From Ianthella basta (Eukaryota > Porifera > Demospongiae > Verongiida > Ianthellidae), in contig OZ025869.1 of NCBI GenBank assembly GCA_964019415.1, positions 11,708,363-11,772,362 of the forward strand: a stretch of DNA of 64,000 nucleotides, read 5' to 3'. The notes beneath the pieces are model-generated. The model did not search any database. It was given only the letters and a program-made list of their open reading frames with translations, and had not been told where the DNA came from. Positions 1 through 11,169 of this stretch are shown here, piece after piece. Numbering within the stretch: the stretch's first letter is position 1; each line of letters starts with the position of its first letter. A program made the position numbers and the translations under genes.

Positions 1-19
1 ATTATTATTATTACTTGCA

Positions 20-226
20 CTATCTGTATGGTGGTCGTTTTCTATGACCAACTAGTCCCCCCACAGTTTTAATGTTAGCCACGTATCTCTCTGCAGATGG
101 AGCTTCCTTGACTTCTTTATAGAGGTGTAGTCTACCCCCTGACTCAGAGTCAGGCCCAGCTTCCTTGATCTTAACTCTCCAATCGTTGAGAAACAGATAA
201 CCTAAGGACTGATTATAGTAGTCCAA
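20..226 (-). pseudogene. Possible LINE-type ORF C-terminal fragment
   Basis: A short open frame on the minus strand ends in a stop near the left edge. Its middle part (SGGRLHLYKEVKEAPSAERY) resembles the region after the reverse transcriptase in non-LTR retrotransposons, where an SGG-L-LY-K pattern is common. No catalytic motif is in view and the upstream part is missing. It could equally be a chance frame. Low confidence. Confidence 0.25.
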
Positions 227-1078
227 ACTATGTAGATTGTCTGGTGTATACAGTTACTTTGATGCATGCTCTGTAGCAATTAACTCTTTTGCTGAGTGGG
301 TCCAGTTTCTATATTGCTATATATAGCAATCGTACACGTGCGTGCACAAACAATTGATCATTGATCAAGTCAGGGCTTGGTCAGCGCTCCAATTGTAACC
401 TAGCTATCCTACTTTATATCAGCTCAACTTTGTCCTCTTAACCTTGCCTTTCATTTGATATAATATAATAAACACAAGCACAATTATATAATTATTTTTT
501 AAAACACAATATATAGATTTGTAATTATAATTACACTCATAAATGAATATAAATATATAATATTATAGCAACAAATAAACCTCTCAATATAATCTGGGTA
601 CCTGTAAGAACAGTACCGTCAATAATAATGATAATAATAATATTGTACAATGTTACCATAATGCAATAATCATGTATGCATGATCAGCTACATCCTAATA
701 ATTATAATATAATTTATTAAAGATACAATTCCTGCCTTGAGTTGCAAAAGAAACAGTGAAATAATAATACTTAAAAAGATAATAAAACCTAATGAAAGAT
801 ATGAATGCAGGATAAAGTTTAATTGAAAGTCATGCTGGCTGTTAACTAATTTAAGATAAGTATACACAATACAGTACTGAAACAACTATTACAGTGAACA
901 AGGTAGATAAACTTGTGCTACAATTAGAGGAGAAAAGCTACAGCTATCTATGAATAAGCCTTCATAGCAGAAAAATTGAATGCAAATTTTAACTTAATGA
1001 ACACGCTTGGAAATAGAAACTATACAGACAAAATACATATACGCACACATCGCTAGTTTATAAACTTGTCAATTAAGA
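227..1078. other. AT-rich intergenic DNA, no gene seen
   Basis: Very AT-rich sequence with short ATA/ATT runs and several small palindromes such as tgatcattgatca. It lies downstream of kelch pseudogene A on the minus strand and may contain its old 3' UTR. No open frame or repeat could be supported. Confidence 0.5.
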
Positions 1079-2086
1079 TTACAAAAGGACAAGTTCTGTA
1101 GATGTGGACTTCATGGGTACCTCATCTTCCCATGGACGTCCCTCCACAAATCCACCAGCAACAAACAGTGCAGTACAAAGATTCCCAACCGGTGCAGCAG
1201 CATGGCGCTACCCGCCCATACTCATGTTCGCTACTTCAATCCAAGTACCGGCATTCCCATCCACAAACTTGTAGATAGCTTTCTGAGGTAGGCCATCTTT
1301 CAAACCACCAACCAACAGGAGTGAATTATTGCATGAGACAGCTGTGGAGCGTACAAAGGGAGGGTCAGCTACTTAGTTCCTCACATTCCTCACAGCTTGT
1401 GCAGGTGACTGCTGCATTGCTGTAGCCTTTGTCACATTGCTCCACTTCGCTCTCCATGCCTCAGAGTTGAAGTTCCTGGTTCTGTCTTCACTTCGGACTG
1501 GAAATGTAAATGCACCACCCACAAGGTAGACATACTCTCCACAGAGTACCAATTGATGTGATTGCAGGGCTTTCGGAAGTTGAAGTGTCTGAGAAGTGTT
1601 CCACTGCATGGTGATGAAGTTGTAAATGTACGTGGTGCTGACAACTTCAAACTTTCCTTCTTCTTTTCTACTTTCTTCGGCTCCACCTGTCACTAGAAGT
1701 AAGTTGTCACAATGGCAAACACCACTTGCCACTCTATGAGTGGGCATGGTAGGAAGTCTTGCCTTCCACTCACACTGTTTCTCAAACCAGGTAGAGATAA
1801 ATTCAGTTAACCTTTCTGTCGCAACCCGTCCCCCAACCAGTGTGATGCGGCTGTTGATAACTGCTATGGGTGCATTGTAATTTACAGCTTCAGGCAGCAT
1901 GGACCACTTCCCTTCAGAAAGGGAATACAGCTGAACTTGAGAACTGCCTTGTTCCTTTTCTACGGCAATACCAGTAATATAGATGTTTTCATTCAAACGA
2001 ACTGATGAAATCACTTGCAGCTCAATCAGCATTGGCGGCAATCTCACAATGTTCTGTTGAGACCTGTGATTCCACTGGTAGCACAT
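1079..2086 (-). pseudogene. Kelch terminal exon A with two in-frame stops
   Basis: Full-length copy of the family's last exon. It follows a good acceptor (GTTCTACAG at 2087) in phase 0 and is closest to copy C: both begin with a short variable lead, then LPPMLIE or FPPMLIE and the ISSVRL-ENIY block. The six-blade kelch pattern can be followed to the usual C-terminal SxELVLL ending and stop at 1079. Two nonsense codons interrupt the same frame: TAA at 1373-1375, before the fifth blade, and TAG at 1208-1210, where the family has the Tyr of GRYRHA. There are no frameshifts, so the copy is young or still under some constraint. Upstream exons were not found between 2.1 and 10 kb. It is probably inactive, since even a truncated product would lose two blades of the propeller. 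Confidence 0.8.
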
Positions 2087-2183
2087 CTGTAGAACAGTAA
2101 CATTTGATGCATAGGTTTAGCAGACATTATAAATGTCTTTACACCACAGATACATCAGCTATACTCATCCCCAAAATCAAGGC

Positions 2184-2368
2184 AGATGTATGGATGGTGC
2201 AGTGTGTCTCTGAAGGGCATGGCAAACTACCTGACGAAAAACCGTAGGAACAAGCAGGGGGGCCAGTCCATGTAAAGAGGGGGGACCAGTCTGCATGTCC
2301 ACACAAAACCCAGGTCTGACTCATTAACATTCGCTGACTTCGAATACATTTGCACCATCCCTACATCT
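2184..2368 (-). mobile_element. MITE with GATGTAGGGATGG ends, copy 1
   Basis: About 185 bp bounded by inverted ends agatgta(t/g)ggatggtgca and tgcaccatccctacatct. The inside is closely similar to the element at 3153-3327 in the opposite orientation. The ends are also shared with the foldback element at 61069-61286. No coding capacity. Confidence 0.65.
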
Positions 2369-3152
2369 GGCAACATTTTGCCGCGCCTCCTACTATTGCA
2401 CAATTAACAATTCTGGCTATTCAGTGTCTCCTTTACACCTACAAGCACAGCCTTACAATTTGCCCATCTCTCTGCTTTGCTGTGCTCTATCTTCCCTTTC
2501 CACCAGGTGGTCCCTGCAAATTGCTTGCTACTCAATCTAAATTGCTATGCTCTATAATCTAGGACCTCCTAATCTTCCAATTACATAATTATGTGTTCCC
2601 ATGTATCAGTTGAAGGCTCCATATTCTTTGCATGGGTTCATCTCTTATGTAGCCATCTCACTCTGCCATGAGACCCCGGCAAACCACTAAGCTCAAATGC
2701 AGTGTCAATGCTTACCATAGCTGCTCATTACATCGCTGCCTGCAAACCACCACACCCACTTCTTGCCCACACTGTTTAGCTCTAGGCCAGCACAAACTTC
2801 TACACTTCACTGCCAACATTTGTGAAATTCAACCTTCATATACATATATCCAGGTAGCTAGTGTCTGTATCAGAACACACCAGTACATATGCATGCACCA
2901 CAGTGTACACCAGACTATGCAATTGCTATACAGCTGTACAGCCTTTCCTCATCAGCGCTTTAGTCATGGGTGTATGCATGCAGCTTGGTGATGTGTACAT
3001 GGGAAGATGCATAGCTGGAATAGGCATGCACTCTTAATCGCATGCATGTAGCAGCCCTTTAGCTTGCTTTTGCACACTCACAATTGCATAACAATATGCA
3101 GATGGAGAAATAGGGGGTGGTAGCAAGACCACAAGCACAGCAAAATGTTGCC
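2369..3152. other. Spacer between two inverted MITE copies
   Basis: Sequence between two inverted copies of the same MITE, so the whole 2184-3327 block forms a large inverted repeat. The spacer itself shows only short chance frames and no recognisable gene. Confidence 0.4.
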
Positions 3153-3327
3153 AGATGTAGGGATGGTGCAAATGTATTCAAAGTCAGCAAATGTTAATGA
3201 CCTGGGTTTTGCGTGGACAGGCTAGCCCCCCTTTTTGCATGAACCGGCCCCCCTCCTTGTTCCTATGTTTCTTCTGCCAGGTGGTCTGCCATGCTCTTAA
3301 GAGGCACACTGCACCATCCCTACATCT
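3153..3327 (+). mobile_element. MITE with GATGTAGGGATGG ends, copy 2
   Basis: Inverted partner of the element at 2184-2368. Shared internal landmarks include gcaaatgtattc, gtcagc(a/g)aatgttaatga, cctgggtttt and cttgttccta. The shared sequence extends a few bases past the ends (caaaatgttgcc), so a larger unit may have been duplicated. Confidence 0.65.
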
Positions 3328-3851
3328 GCTCCTGTTTTAAAGGAAACATTTTTACATACCCTTGTTTATCAAGTTTTTATGGAATGCAAATTGCACATGG
3401 GTAATGGCTGATCCACTTGAAAGGCTTTCAAACAACAGTGGCAACAAAGGAATGTGCCTGACTGCATGGTAGGGTGTGTAGCACATTGTGGCTGGGTGGG
3501 CAACCTAGGGTAGCCTGTGTTGGGTGGGTGCAAGATGTATTAATTCTATTTGGATAGGCTATATCATGATGCAGAGTTACTGCAATACAGGCTAGGACAA
3601 CAGAACAGGGGGGCTGGGGGCTGTAGCGCCCCTCGCACTTCAAATTACTTGATCCAGGAAAACATGGCAGCAGGCAAGACGGGCTTGGTCATGGAGTAAC
3701 GTCCACAATCTCAAATTTAGCTGCCACTCTGACTCACTGTCTGGAGGGATATTGACTATAACTACGTACGTACAGACCCACACCACAGGTGGTCTAGCTG
3801 TATGGCCCCTACATGCATATAAAAGAGCTGCACTATACCTACACCCTGAAT

Positions 3852-4105
3852 GCAGGATGATTGTGGAGTGGAACCGTGTAACAGGATTTCAGTTCCCCCC
3901 CTACTTCAGTTCCCCCTGGAACTCCAATCCTAGTATATGAGTTCTGGCAGACCTGGTCTCCTAGGATTATGGTTCCCCCCGGAACGTGCCTCCTAGGAGA
4001 TGGGTTCCGCTTTAGGATTCGAGTTCCCCCGGGCCCGGCCCCGTTGGGTTTGACGCTTAGGACCATGGTTCCCCCCTTTAGGATACCAGTTCCCCCCATG
4101 TCAGG
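3852..4105 (+). repeat. Irregular array of TAGGATnnnAGTTCCCCC units
   Basis: The motif taggat followed by agttcccccc recurs at irregular spacing (aggatttcagttcccccc, aggattatggttcccccc, aggattcgagttcccccg, aggataccagttcccccc). The same motif recurs in reverse orientation at 9130-9245. It encodes nothing recognisable and looks like a degenerate interspersed repeat. Confidence 0.6.
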
Positions 4106-4456
4106 CACTGCTAGGGTAGTCATTGTGCTCTTTCACAGTGACTGGCGACTTTGGGTTAAAGTGCCTTAGCTACTTGGTATGATGACTACCGTTTCTTATC
4201 TTTGGAGAATTGGCTTCCAGCCTTCTAATACAAGCGCTGCACATGCAAACAGGCTTCCCAGATATTTATGACATTGCAATTATGCTCATTACAGGACAAT
4301 ACATGTACGTAAGTAATAGATGGTAATACACGCAGTATGCTATTCAAGTTTGCTGTTAAAATGTACGTTGCTATTAGCTAGCTAGCTAACTTCTGTAAAG
4401 TACCAGTTACATTAAGGGAAATTTAATTTATGTTCAAACTAAAGCCTACGGGATAG

Positions 4457-4810
4457 CTACATGATTTGATGACGTGATGACGTGTTTTTGCATGTTCTAC
4501 ATTGACATTCACATGGTACACTTGCTAAGGGAGGATGAAGGCATAGCAGTGGTTGGGCAGATGGTGTCTTGGGGTAGACTAAATTGCTGGGAGTGGATAA
4601 CGGTTTGGCAGTGATGGTGGCAGATGTCAGTTGCGTGGTTGATTTGTCTTTACGTTCATAGTACATCTTTAGTCTGCAGGAGTTTACTGCCGTCTTTAGT
4701 GGTTTCCCACTTTTGTTTTCCACCTTGTATAGTCCAGGCTTAGTCACTCTCATTATTTTGTATGGTCCAAACAATCATTCGCCTAGCTTGACACCCATTC
4801 TATGACTTAT
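4457..4810 (-). pseudogene. Ty3/gypsy-type pol C-terminal relic
   Basis: The minus-strand frame reads FGPYKIMRVTKPGLYKVEN and then NSCRLKMYY. This is the pattern seen after the integrase core in many retroelement polyproteins, where a K-GE-LGPY-I block precedes a GPY/F-like SH3 fold. Just upstream the same frame reads RMGVKLGE and then a stop. No protease, RT or integrase core remains nearby, so this is an isolated fragment. It is unrelated in sequence to the complete element at 43.3-47.8 kb. Confidence 0.55.
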
Positions 4811-4889
4811 ACAAATACAGCCAACATTACCATACACCTATAATGTTAAGTGCCCAAATACTATAACAATTATACCACCAGTACAAGTT

Positions 4890-5095
4890 ACACAGGGTCA
4901 CCCATGGCATGGGCACAATTGCATACTGCCCTTCAAGATGGCCAGATAAATGGGGGTAATATAATTATAGCACCAAATCAGCACCAATTACCAGGAATCA
5001 ACACCTGTGCAGTAGCCCAGCCCTTAGCAAAGTTGCCTGACAATCCCTATGGTGCAGGGTCCAAATCCTTCTTCACCCATTCCCGCTTCTTTTGT
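4890..5095 (+). mobile_element. SINE-like repeat, copy 1
   Basis: Closely similar to 7369-7562 in the opposite orientation. It contains a tRNA-like stretch: TAGCCCAGCCCTTAGC (box A-like, about 5012) and GGGTCCAAATCC (box B-like, about 5057), at a spacing typical of pol III promoters. The tRNA-like part is near the 3' side of the shared region, which is unusual for a SINE, so the true ends are uncertain. Confidence 0.5.
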
Positions 5096-5103
5096 GCTTG
5101 ACT

Positions 5104-5146
5104 TGCGGCAAGCAAATGTAACTTGTACCCATTTGCTTGCCGCATG
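5104..5146. repeat. Hairpin TGCGGCAAGCAAATG
   Basis: Near-perfect inverted repeat: tgcggcaagcaaatg, a loop of about 11 bases (taacttgtacc), then catttgcttgccgca. The same hairpin in reverse order is at 39958-40003. It probably marks one end of an interspersed element, since similar flanks (ctctactggaacttatggtggg) follow both copies. Confidence 0.6.
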
Positions 5147-5761
5147 ATGCTCTCAAATGGTGCCCAAATTCTCTACTGGAACTTATGGTGGGTGTCATCA
5201 GCAACATGCACTGGTGGTGGTGGCCTTCCAGCAATGTTCCCAACTACTCTACATGCACTGGTGGCGACCCTGTGTAAATTGTACTGGTGGCGTTTTTTCT
5301 AGTATGTTCTGCCGCATATAGTGGTGGTGGCAGTGGTGCTGGTGGTGGAGGTGGTGGTGGTGGTTGCAGTGGTGGGTGTTGTCCTTGTAGCAGTGGCACA
5401 TATAGCCACTTGTGAGGCTTTTTGTAACTTGTACTGTGTGGTGGTAATTATAAATAATACTAGGGCATACATTAAATGCAACCAGCCTCGCTTGAATGTA
5501 TATAGCTAGCTACTTCAGTAAAATACAGTGCATGAGCGTAACTCTACCCAAGTACATTTTGGGCAATAATAGAACTGCAATCTGCTTTCACTGGCTGGCA
5601 GAAAGGAGGGATAGCAAGCCAGACGAAGCACTGGATGGCAACAGACCCATCAACACCTACATATTTGTAGCTGCGCAGGGGAGCCCGTCCGTGCTGTGCT
5701 AACACAGTGCTCGTTATCGCTTCACCCGAGTGAACAAAGTGTTCCCGGCCACGTGGGGCAA

Positions 5762-5790
5762 ATGACGTCAGCCAATATGGCGGAATGGCC
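5762..5790. promoter_or_regulatory. CRE-CCAAT-ATGGCGG promoter-like cluster
   Basis: Contains TGACGTCA followed at once by GCCAAT and ATGGCGG. CRE, CCAAT and YY1-like motifs cluster this way at many animal promoters. No convincing coding exon starts beside it. The long minus frame across it is interrupted by simple repeat and lacks homology cues, so this may be a relic or a promoter carried in a repeat. Confidence 0.3.
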
Positions 5791-5987
5791 AACAGGCGTG
5801 TAGCCCTCGCTGAAGCAATGGGCGACGTTAACAACAATCTGAACACAGGGTGCAGCGATGACGTGTAGTGTTGAGCAGTTTCGTGGCCGATGGTGGCCAA
5901 GTAAAGCGTTTTGTTGTCGTGAGCGCCTGCGGAGAACACCGGACTATTGCGCAATCTAGGTGTCTCGGGTTGACTGGGACGGATATA

Positions 5988-6021
5988 CATACATATATAC
6001 ATACATACATACATACATACA
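5988..6021. repeat. (CATA)n microsatellite
   Basis: About eight catacata-type units. They produce poly Tyr-Val-Cys-Met chance frames on the minus strand. Confidence 0.85.
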
Positions 6022-6304
6022 AACGGGGGACGACAACGCATCACGATTACTTGCCTCGCCTTCCGGCTCGGCAATAAATGGTGAAGCATTGTAGGTTATA
6101 ATTATGTTAGGAATCTGTTGGTCTAGCAGAAGGGCAGTTGCTATGGCAATGGGTGGTTGCTATGGCAGTAGTCAATGATCTCACTTTATGATGTTATTGA
6201 CTACACTAATATTTACACTAATGTTTACTGTATATACTTTGTATTGTTTGCTGAGACATTGTGTACCACTGTGTAAGCCATGAATCCCCTCACTGTACCT
6301 CCTT

Positions 6305-6370
6305 AGTCTCGTTCCCAGCCCACCACTTCAGCCATTTTGTTAGTGGAAGTGGTGGGCTGGGAACAAGACT
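6305..6370. repeat. 66-bp hairpin repeat
   Basis: Inverted arms agtctcgttcccagcccacc/cttc and gaagtggtgggctgggaacaagact surround a loop of about 15 bases. The arms of about 25 bp carry one mismatch. Likely a short foldback element. Confidence 0.7.
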
Positions 6371-7308
6371 AGTACCTCCTGACCAAGGTAACCTTTCAGC
6401 AGGCGACAATCCCAACTTGGGAATGCTGTTACAAGAAGGATGCAGCAGTGTACGTGACTTGTGGGTGTGACTTGAGAGGTACAGTTTACTCTACCTACAA
6501 CATAGTTGGGATGTGCCTCTCCTCATATGGACTCACCTCTCTCCTAATGCATGTTTGGCCCAACAATAGCATTAGTAATAAGTAAAAGCCAATCCAAACT
6601 TCCTCCACAGCCTACACAATCTCATGACCTGCATGCAGCTGGCGTGGAAGACCAACAGGTCTCATGAGCCAATCAGAGTGCTAGCCAGCCATTGAACATA
6701 CCTGTCCATTCCCGTTCTCTGCAGATAGCTATGTCAGTTACTCTCAAAAGAAATGAAAGCTGTTGTCCATGGTAACTATGCTACACAGATTAACGTTGAT
6801 TTTATGCTTAATAGATAAATCAGCTATATATAGTGTGTTGAGGTCATGTTGGGATGGGAACACTTTGTACGTGTGCATGATCATGAGTTGTGATTATGTG
6901 CATAATTGGTATATGACAATAGCTTTATGTAGGTCGACCAACAACTCCATTCAGTTATGCCATACTGTACATGCCGCAGTGTGCACATGAGCAGACTACG
7001 CCTCATCTGTAGCTGAAACGGTTGCCTGGTGGCTAGCTATGTACATACCTCTAGATGTGGCCACTACTACCTGAACACAGACACTGTCCCTATTCACTTC
7101 GAATTGTGAAACTATAGCTGACAGTCTTCGATTTCCATTTGATTATTCATTTGCCTGCATTGTCTATACTTTACTTTACTGATGTTGCTATGGGGACGCC
7201 TCAGATGAATCTTCATTTCAAATGCATTTCTGTCAAGCTCTAGTGACATCAGTGTCTGGTGATCCTCAGAGAGAGGAGGCAATCATTCCATATACATAGC
7301 AGAGGAAC

Positions 7309-7310
<2 letters not shown>
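6371..7310. other. No gene seen
   Basis: Only short frames and no repeated or splice-supported exon. Ordinary intergenic sequence as far as can be read. Confidence 0.4.

Positions 7311-7341
<31 letters not shown>
7311..7341. repeat. (GT)n microsatellite
   Basis: About 15 GT units, much shorter than the tracts at 27.6-33 kb. Confidence 0.9.
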
Positions 7342-7343
<2 letters not shown>

Positions 7344-7368
7344 TATGTATATAATATAGTCAAGCAAA

Positions 7369-7562
7369 AAAGAGGGGGGAATGGGTGAAGTAGGATTTGG
7401 ACCCTGCACCATAGGGATTGTCAGGCAACTGTGCTAAAGGCTGGGCTACTGCATAGGTGTTGATTCCTGGTAATTGGTGCTGATTGGTGCTATAATTAGA
7501 TTGCCCCCATTTATCTTGGCCATCTTGAAGCGCAGTATGCAATCGTGCCCATGCCATGGGTC
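7369..7562 (-). mobile_element. SINE-like repeat, copy 2
   Basis: Reverse-orientation copy of 4890-5095, with the same box A-like and box B-like blocks read on the minus strand. Differences are scattered single bases, so both copies derive from one master sequence. Confidence 0.5.
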
Positions 7563-9129
7563 AGCTGGACTGCCTGGGCACGGCTGCCACGATTCATAGC
7601 TGTATGCGGCTTTTTTGTTTCAATATCAGGCACCACTATGTTTCAGTATAAATGTGCAGTACATTCAGTATGCTCCTATGGGCATTTATATGTGATCTTT
7701 CAGCCCCCCTCCCGCAAAAACAAAGGTCTAATTGGAATATTTGTTCTGCGCCAAATGATGAGAGTTTTAATATCGTGCCAAGCACACTTCCGCCAGGTCA
7801 TCCCACGCTGCTGCCCCCATGCGCATTTTGGGTGCATTCCTTGTACGGCTTCACCCTAGTATTTTGTAACTTGTACTGTATATATACCAGACTCCTCTGG
7901 CTTGCCACAACCACAAGACAGCAGCAGCTATCACACCATGTGGAAGGCGCGTTTTGGCACGTAGTGCTGGACTGAACTCTCTATACCCTGCTGGTCCTTA
8001 ACTGATTTGTATACTGTATATGTGAAGGACACATCATCTAAATCAACAGTTTTATGCGAATGTGTGGTTTGTTTGTGTATAGTGCTGCTTTATGCCAGTT
8101 TGTGCCTTAGTGCTGTGTGGCACGATGCACTCAAATATTGATATACAACAACCACCACATGCTACCATTCCATGGCACCACTTCCATGACACCACTACCA
8201 CCACCATGGATCACCATCACAGTGCAAGTTGCAATCTGCGCATGTAGTATATGTGCAAGTGCTACTAAGAACAAGACCACCAGTGCAAGTTCCAAGGGTA
8301 ACCACTCCGAGTGCAGGTAGAGTGTTTGCGCTATATATACCACCAGAAACATGGAGACGAGAGCATGCATGACTGCAGAATGCATGTATGTGAGACAATT
8401 CTTTAACATCTGCTTTTACTTTTGTGACACTTACTTTGCTCTTTATTCTTAGACTACTTAGTATGAACTTTAAGTCATTTTCTGTATTTTGTATTGAACC
8501 TGATTGAAATTGGAATTAGAATAGATTGCATGGCTATTTACTGGTGTAGTGTTACCACCACATTTGGTGGCAATGAACAACCAAGCATGGTGCGCCATGG
8601 TAATAGACCACCATACATGTGTGATCGATTAAGAACACCAAACTTAGTGGCTTATATTATTTGGGACAATGAAAATCCGCCAATAACTACTGCATGCATG
8701 CATGCATTATGATTTTCAGTCAGTGCAGAGCCATGGTCAGCTGAATATGGTGATAACGACCATTCACAATAACGTGCACTAGCTTACAGCTGCAGCTGCA
8801 CTCTACTTTAATTAAAGTTTACTTTGGTTGATACACTTCTACATTCAAGCTCTCTCTCTCTCTCTCTCTCAAGCTGTATTTAGTCATATAAACTCGCTAG
8901 CTATAAGCAAGGCCAGAGGAGGGGACAAATATGTCTTCGATCATTGTAACACCTGGCGTCTACTATCACGTAATGGTTCGTATTGTGTCACCTACACTTC
9001 GTCTCAGCCGGCTGTCCCATGTGTACACGGTCGTTGAGGTAGCTATAGCTATGTAGGTTTGCGCACATCTGAAACGCCTCTACGTTTCCAGCACCAGCTG
9101 ACTTCTCACGCGGAACTCCCGTACTAGGA
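7563..9129. other. Intergenic; CAC/CAAGTT-rich segment, short (CT)n
   Basis: Around 8110-8320 there is a low-complexity accacc and gtgcaagtt-rich segment. It resembles in reverse the gtggtgg and ttgcactg-rich segment at 5200-5450, and both are near the phrase ttttgtaacttgtactgt. A short (CT)n lies at 8850-8871. No gene is supported. Confidence 0.4.
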
Positions 9130-9245
9130 CAGGCGTTCTGCCGCACGAATTCGCAAGGGGGTACTGAAATCCTAGAGGGGGACCTCCAGTCCTAGGACTC
9201 CAGTTCCGAGGGGAACTGATATCCGGGGGGAACTGATATCCTGTT
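9130..9245 (-). repeat. AGTTCCCC/TAGGAT array, second copy
   Basis: Reverse-oriented relative of the array at 3852-4105. It has ggggaactgatatcc twice, tcctaggactccagttccg and ctgaaatcctagaggggg, and is followed by gttacacc as the other copy is preceded by gtgtaaca. Confidence 0.6.
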
Positions 9246-10182
9246 ACACCAGAAGTGACAGCTAGCTGCACCGCCGAATGAACACGGAAATGATGGCCAG
9301 AAGCAACCGCACAGTAAGTGAAATGGCTGCCAAATGGCATGACCACGGCTAACCTCCAAAACGGCGCACGAGCAAATGTCGGTTGAAGCATGCCCCGTAT
9401 GCACCCTGGAACAGTCGCCTCACCGTGTTGTGGAACAATCGCAAAAGAAAGAGGAATAGGCGGAGAAGGGTGTCCGAAGGTGTAATTACGTCAGCGTTAA
9501 ATGGCCTCTTTTTCCCAGGAACGCCTCCCCAAGGTCTGGAAACCTCCATTTGTGGACTTGCTCGCAGAGTCATCAAACCTACAAAAGGCACTTACCCGGC
9601 GAAAGCGCTGTAAAATTGTGGATGAACTAGTCCCTTATGCCTTATTGTTCATGAGTTACAGCTGACGGAGAAGAAAAATACAAAGAAGAATAAGCAGACA
9701 AAACACGGAAAAAGGCGTCAACGCTTTCTTCACAACGGCGAGTGCGTGCGTGGAAGTAAGGTTAGCTCTGTATACTGTACAGCCTCTCTTCTATTGTAGG
9801 CGATTTCTTGTGTCACTTCTCACTACTGTTCAGGAGTAGCACTACTTTCCGTTTGTATTTCAGCATACAAACAACCATCACCATTCCTACATAGACAGCA
9901 CTACCGTGCTGTCTGGTAATACACGTCTGTTCTACGGCCATTCTGAACATGCAGCTGCCCATGGCCAGCACTATACAGTACGTCCGAAAGGAGCATGTAC
10001 ATAGCTATCAAAACTTATTAAGGAATGTTGAAAACTTATCGGTGGCTATACTAATAACAATTAATATTATAAAACATTACATATCATTGATTAACTTACA
10101 GTAAACATTGGAAGTATACATTATATAGATACATAAATGTAAAATTCACTGAAAATTATATAATTATGACAAGGGTGTATAG
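9246..10182. other. Intergenic, one unassigned frame
   Basis: The plus-strand frame 9383-9613 is rich in Arg/Lys (a run of RKRKRNRRRR type) and a minus frame covers the same bases. Neither shows a domain or a convincing splice context. The sequence nearest 10183 is the likely 3' UTR side of kelch exon B. Confidence 0.35.
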
Positions 10183-11169
10183 TTACAAAAGCACAACCTC
10201 TACGGTAGAAGACCTTTTTATCTCTTCATCACCTATTGGTCCACCTTTTACATAACCTCCAGCGATAAACAGTGCTGTACCATGCCCTCCAATTGATACA
10301 ACTGCATGGCGATACTTTTCTACACTCATTCTGCCTACTTCAATCCAATCATAGCCCGAGTTTCCTTCAACAAATTGGTAGATAGCTCTCTGGAGTTTGA
10401 ACTCTTTTACACCGCCAACAGAAATTAGAGAATTCATGCTAGCAATCACTGTAGGGCGTAGAAACGGAGGGTCTGATATTCGCATCCAAACACTCTTCTC
10501 TGGCTCAAAGGGTTTTCTGATAGCATCTTTCATGTCGCTCCATCGTGCTCTCCATGCACGATAGTTGAAGAGATTTTCCTTTTCACGTGGCGCAGGAAAC
10601 ACAGTTGCACCACCCGCAAGGTAGATGTACTCGCCAGAGACTGTCAAGTGATGTGATCGTAAAGTTACTGGAAGCTCAAGTGCCTTAGGCGAGCTCCAAC
10701 TCCTTGTGCTGAAACTGTAGACATCTACTGAGCTAACAGCTTCTGCTTCTCCTTCTGTAGTTACCCCCGTCCCCCCGGTCACCAGAAGGAACCCATCATG
10801 TTGGCAAACACCACTTGCTGATCGCCTAGTAGGCATGGGAGGTAGCATGTGCTTCCATCTATGCTCATCCTCAGACCAGGTAGACAGCAAGTTGGTAATA
10901 TTTCCAGTTTCTGCATCTCGCCCACCAATCAGAGTAATGTGGTGGTCAACGACTGCAAGGGATGCATAGTAATTTGGAGCTAGTTGCAATGTAGTCCAAT
11001 TTCTTTCAATTAGAGAATAAACCTGCACTTGTCGGCTCTTTGATAGGTTATCATTATCGGTGGCAATCCCAGTGATGTACACTTTATCCTTCAGCAAGAC
11101 GGACGAGATCACTTGCAGCTCAAAGGGAATGGGTGGAAAGCTCATCACAGTACTACCAGATGGAGTGGG
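10183..11169 (-). CDS. Gene B terminal exon: six-blade kelch propeller
   Basis: Open exon of 329 codons including the stop. It begins in phase 0 after the acceptor TGTGCTATGCAG and ends with the family C-terminus VEVVLL. Kelch features: repeated blades of about 50 residues with Gly-Gly doublets (LIGGR, LVTGG, YLAGGA, ISVGGV, IAGGY) and Trp near blade ends (RNWTTL, HRWKHML, RSWSSP, VWMRI). Blade four carries the family insertion YRAWRARWSDMKDAI. Kelch propellers bind other proteins; the ligand here cannot be read. By strand, order and phase the upstream exons are probably the transmembrane exon 16315-16530, the CARD exon 19421-19699 and first exon 19953-20091. At least one exon that changes phase 1 to phase 0 is missing from this model. 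No stop or frameshift is seen. Confidence 0.85.
   Translation of the reverse strand, partial: PTPSGSTVMSFPPIPFELQVISSVLLKDKVYITGIATDNDNLSKSRQVQVYSLIERNWTTLQLAPNYYASLAVVDHHITLIGGRDAETGNITNLLSTWSEDEHRWKHMLPPMPTRRSASGVCQHDGFLLVTGGTGVTTEGEAEAVSSVDVYSFSTRSWSSPKALELPVTLRSHHLTVSGEYIYLAGGATVFPAPREKENLFNYRAWRARWSDMKDAIRKPFEPEKSVWMRISDPPFLRPTVIASMNSLISVGGVKEFKLQRAIYQFVEGNSGYDWIEVGRMSVEKYRHAVVSIGGHGTALFIAGGYVKGGPIGDEEIKRSSTVEVVLL

Noticed and set aside
5544-6089. 181-codon minus frame across 5.5-6.1 kb
   Set aside because: Contains a translated CATA repeat, shows no domain and has competing frames. A CRE/CCAAT cluster lies in its middle.
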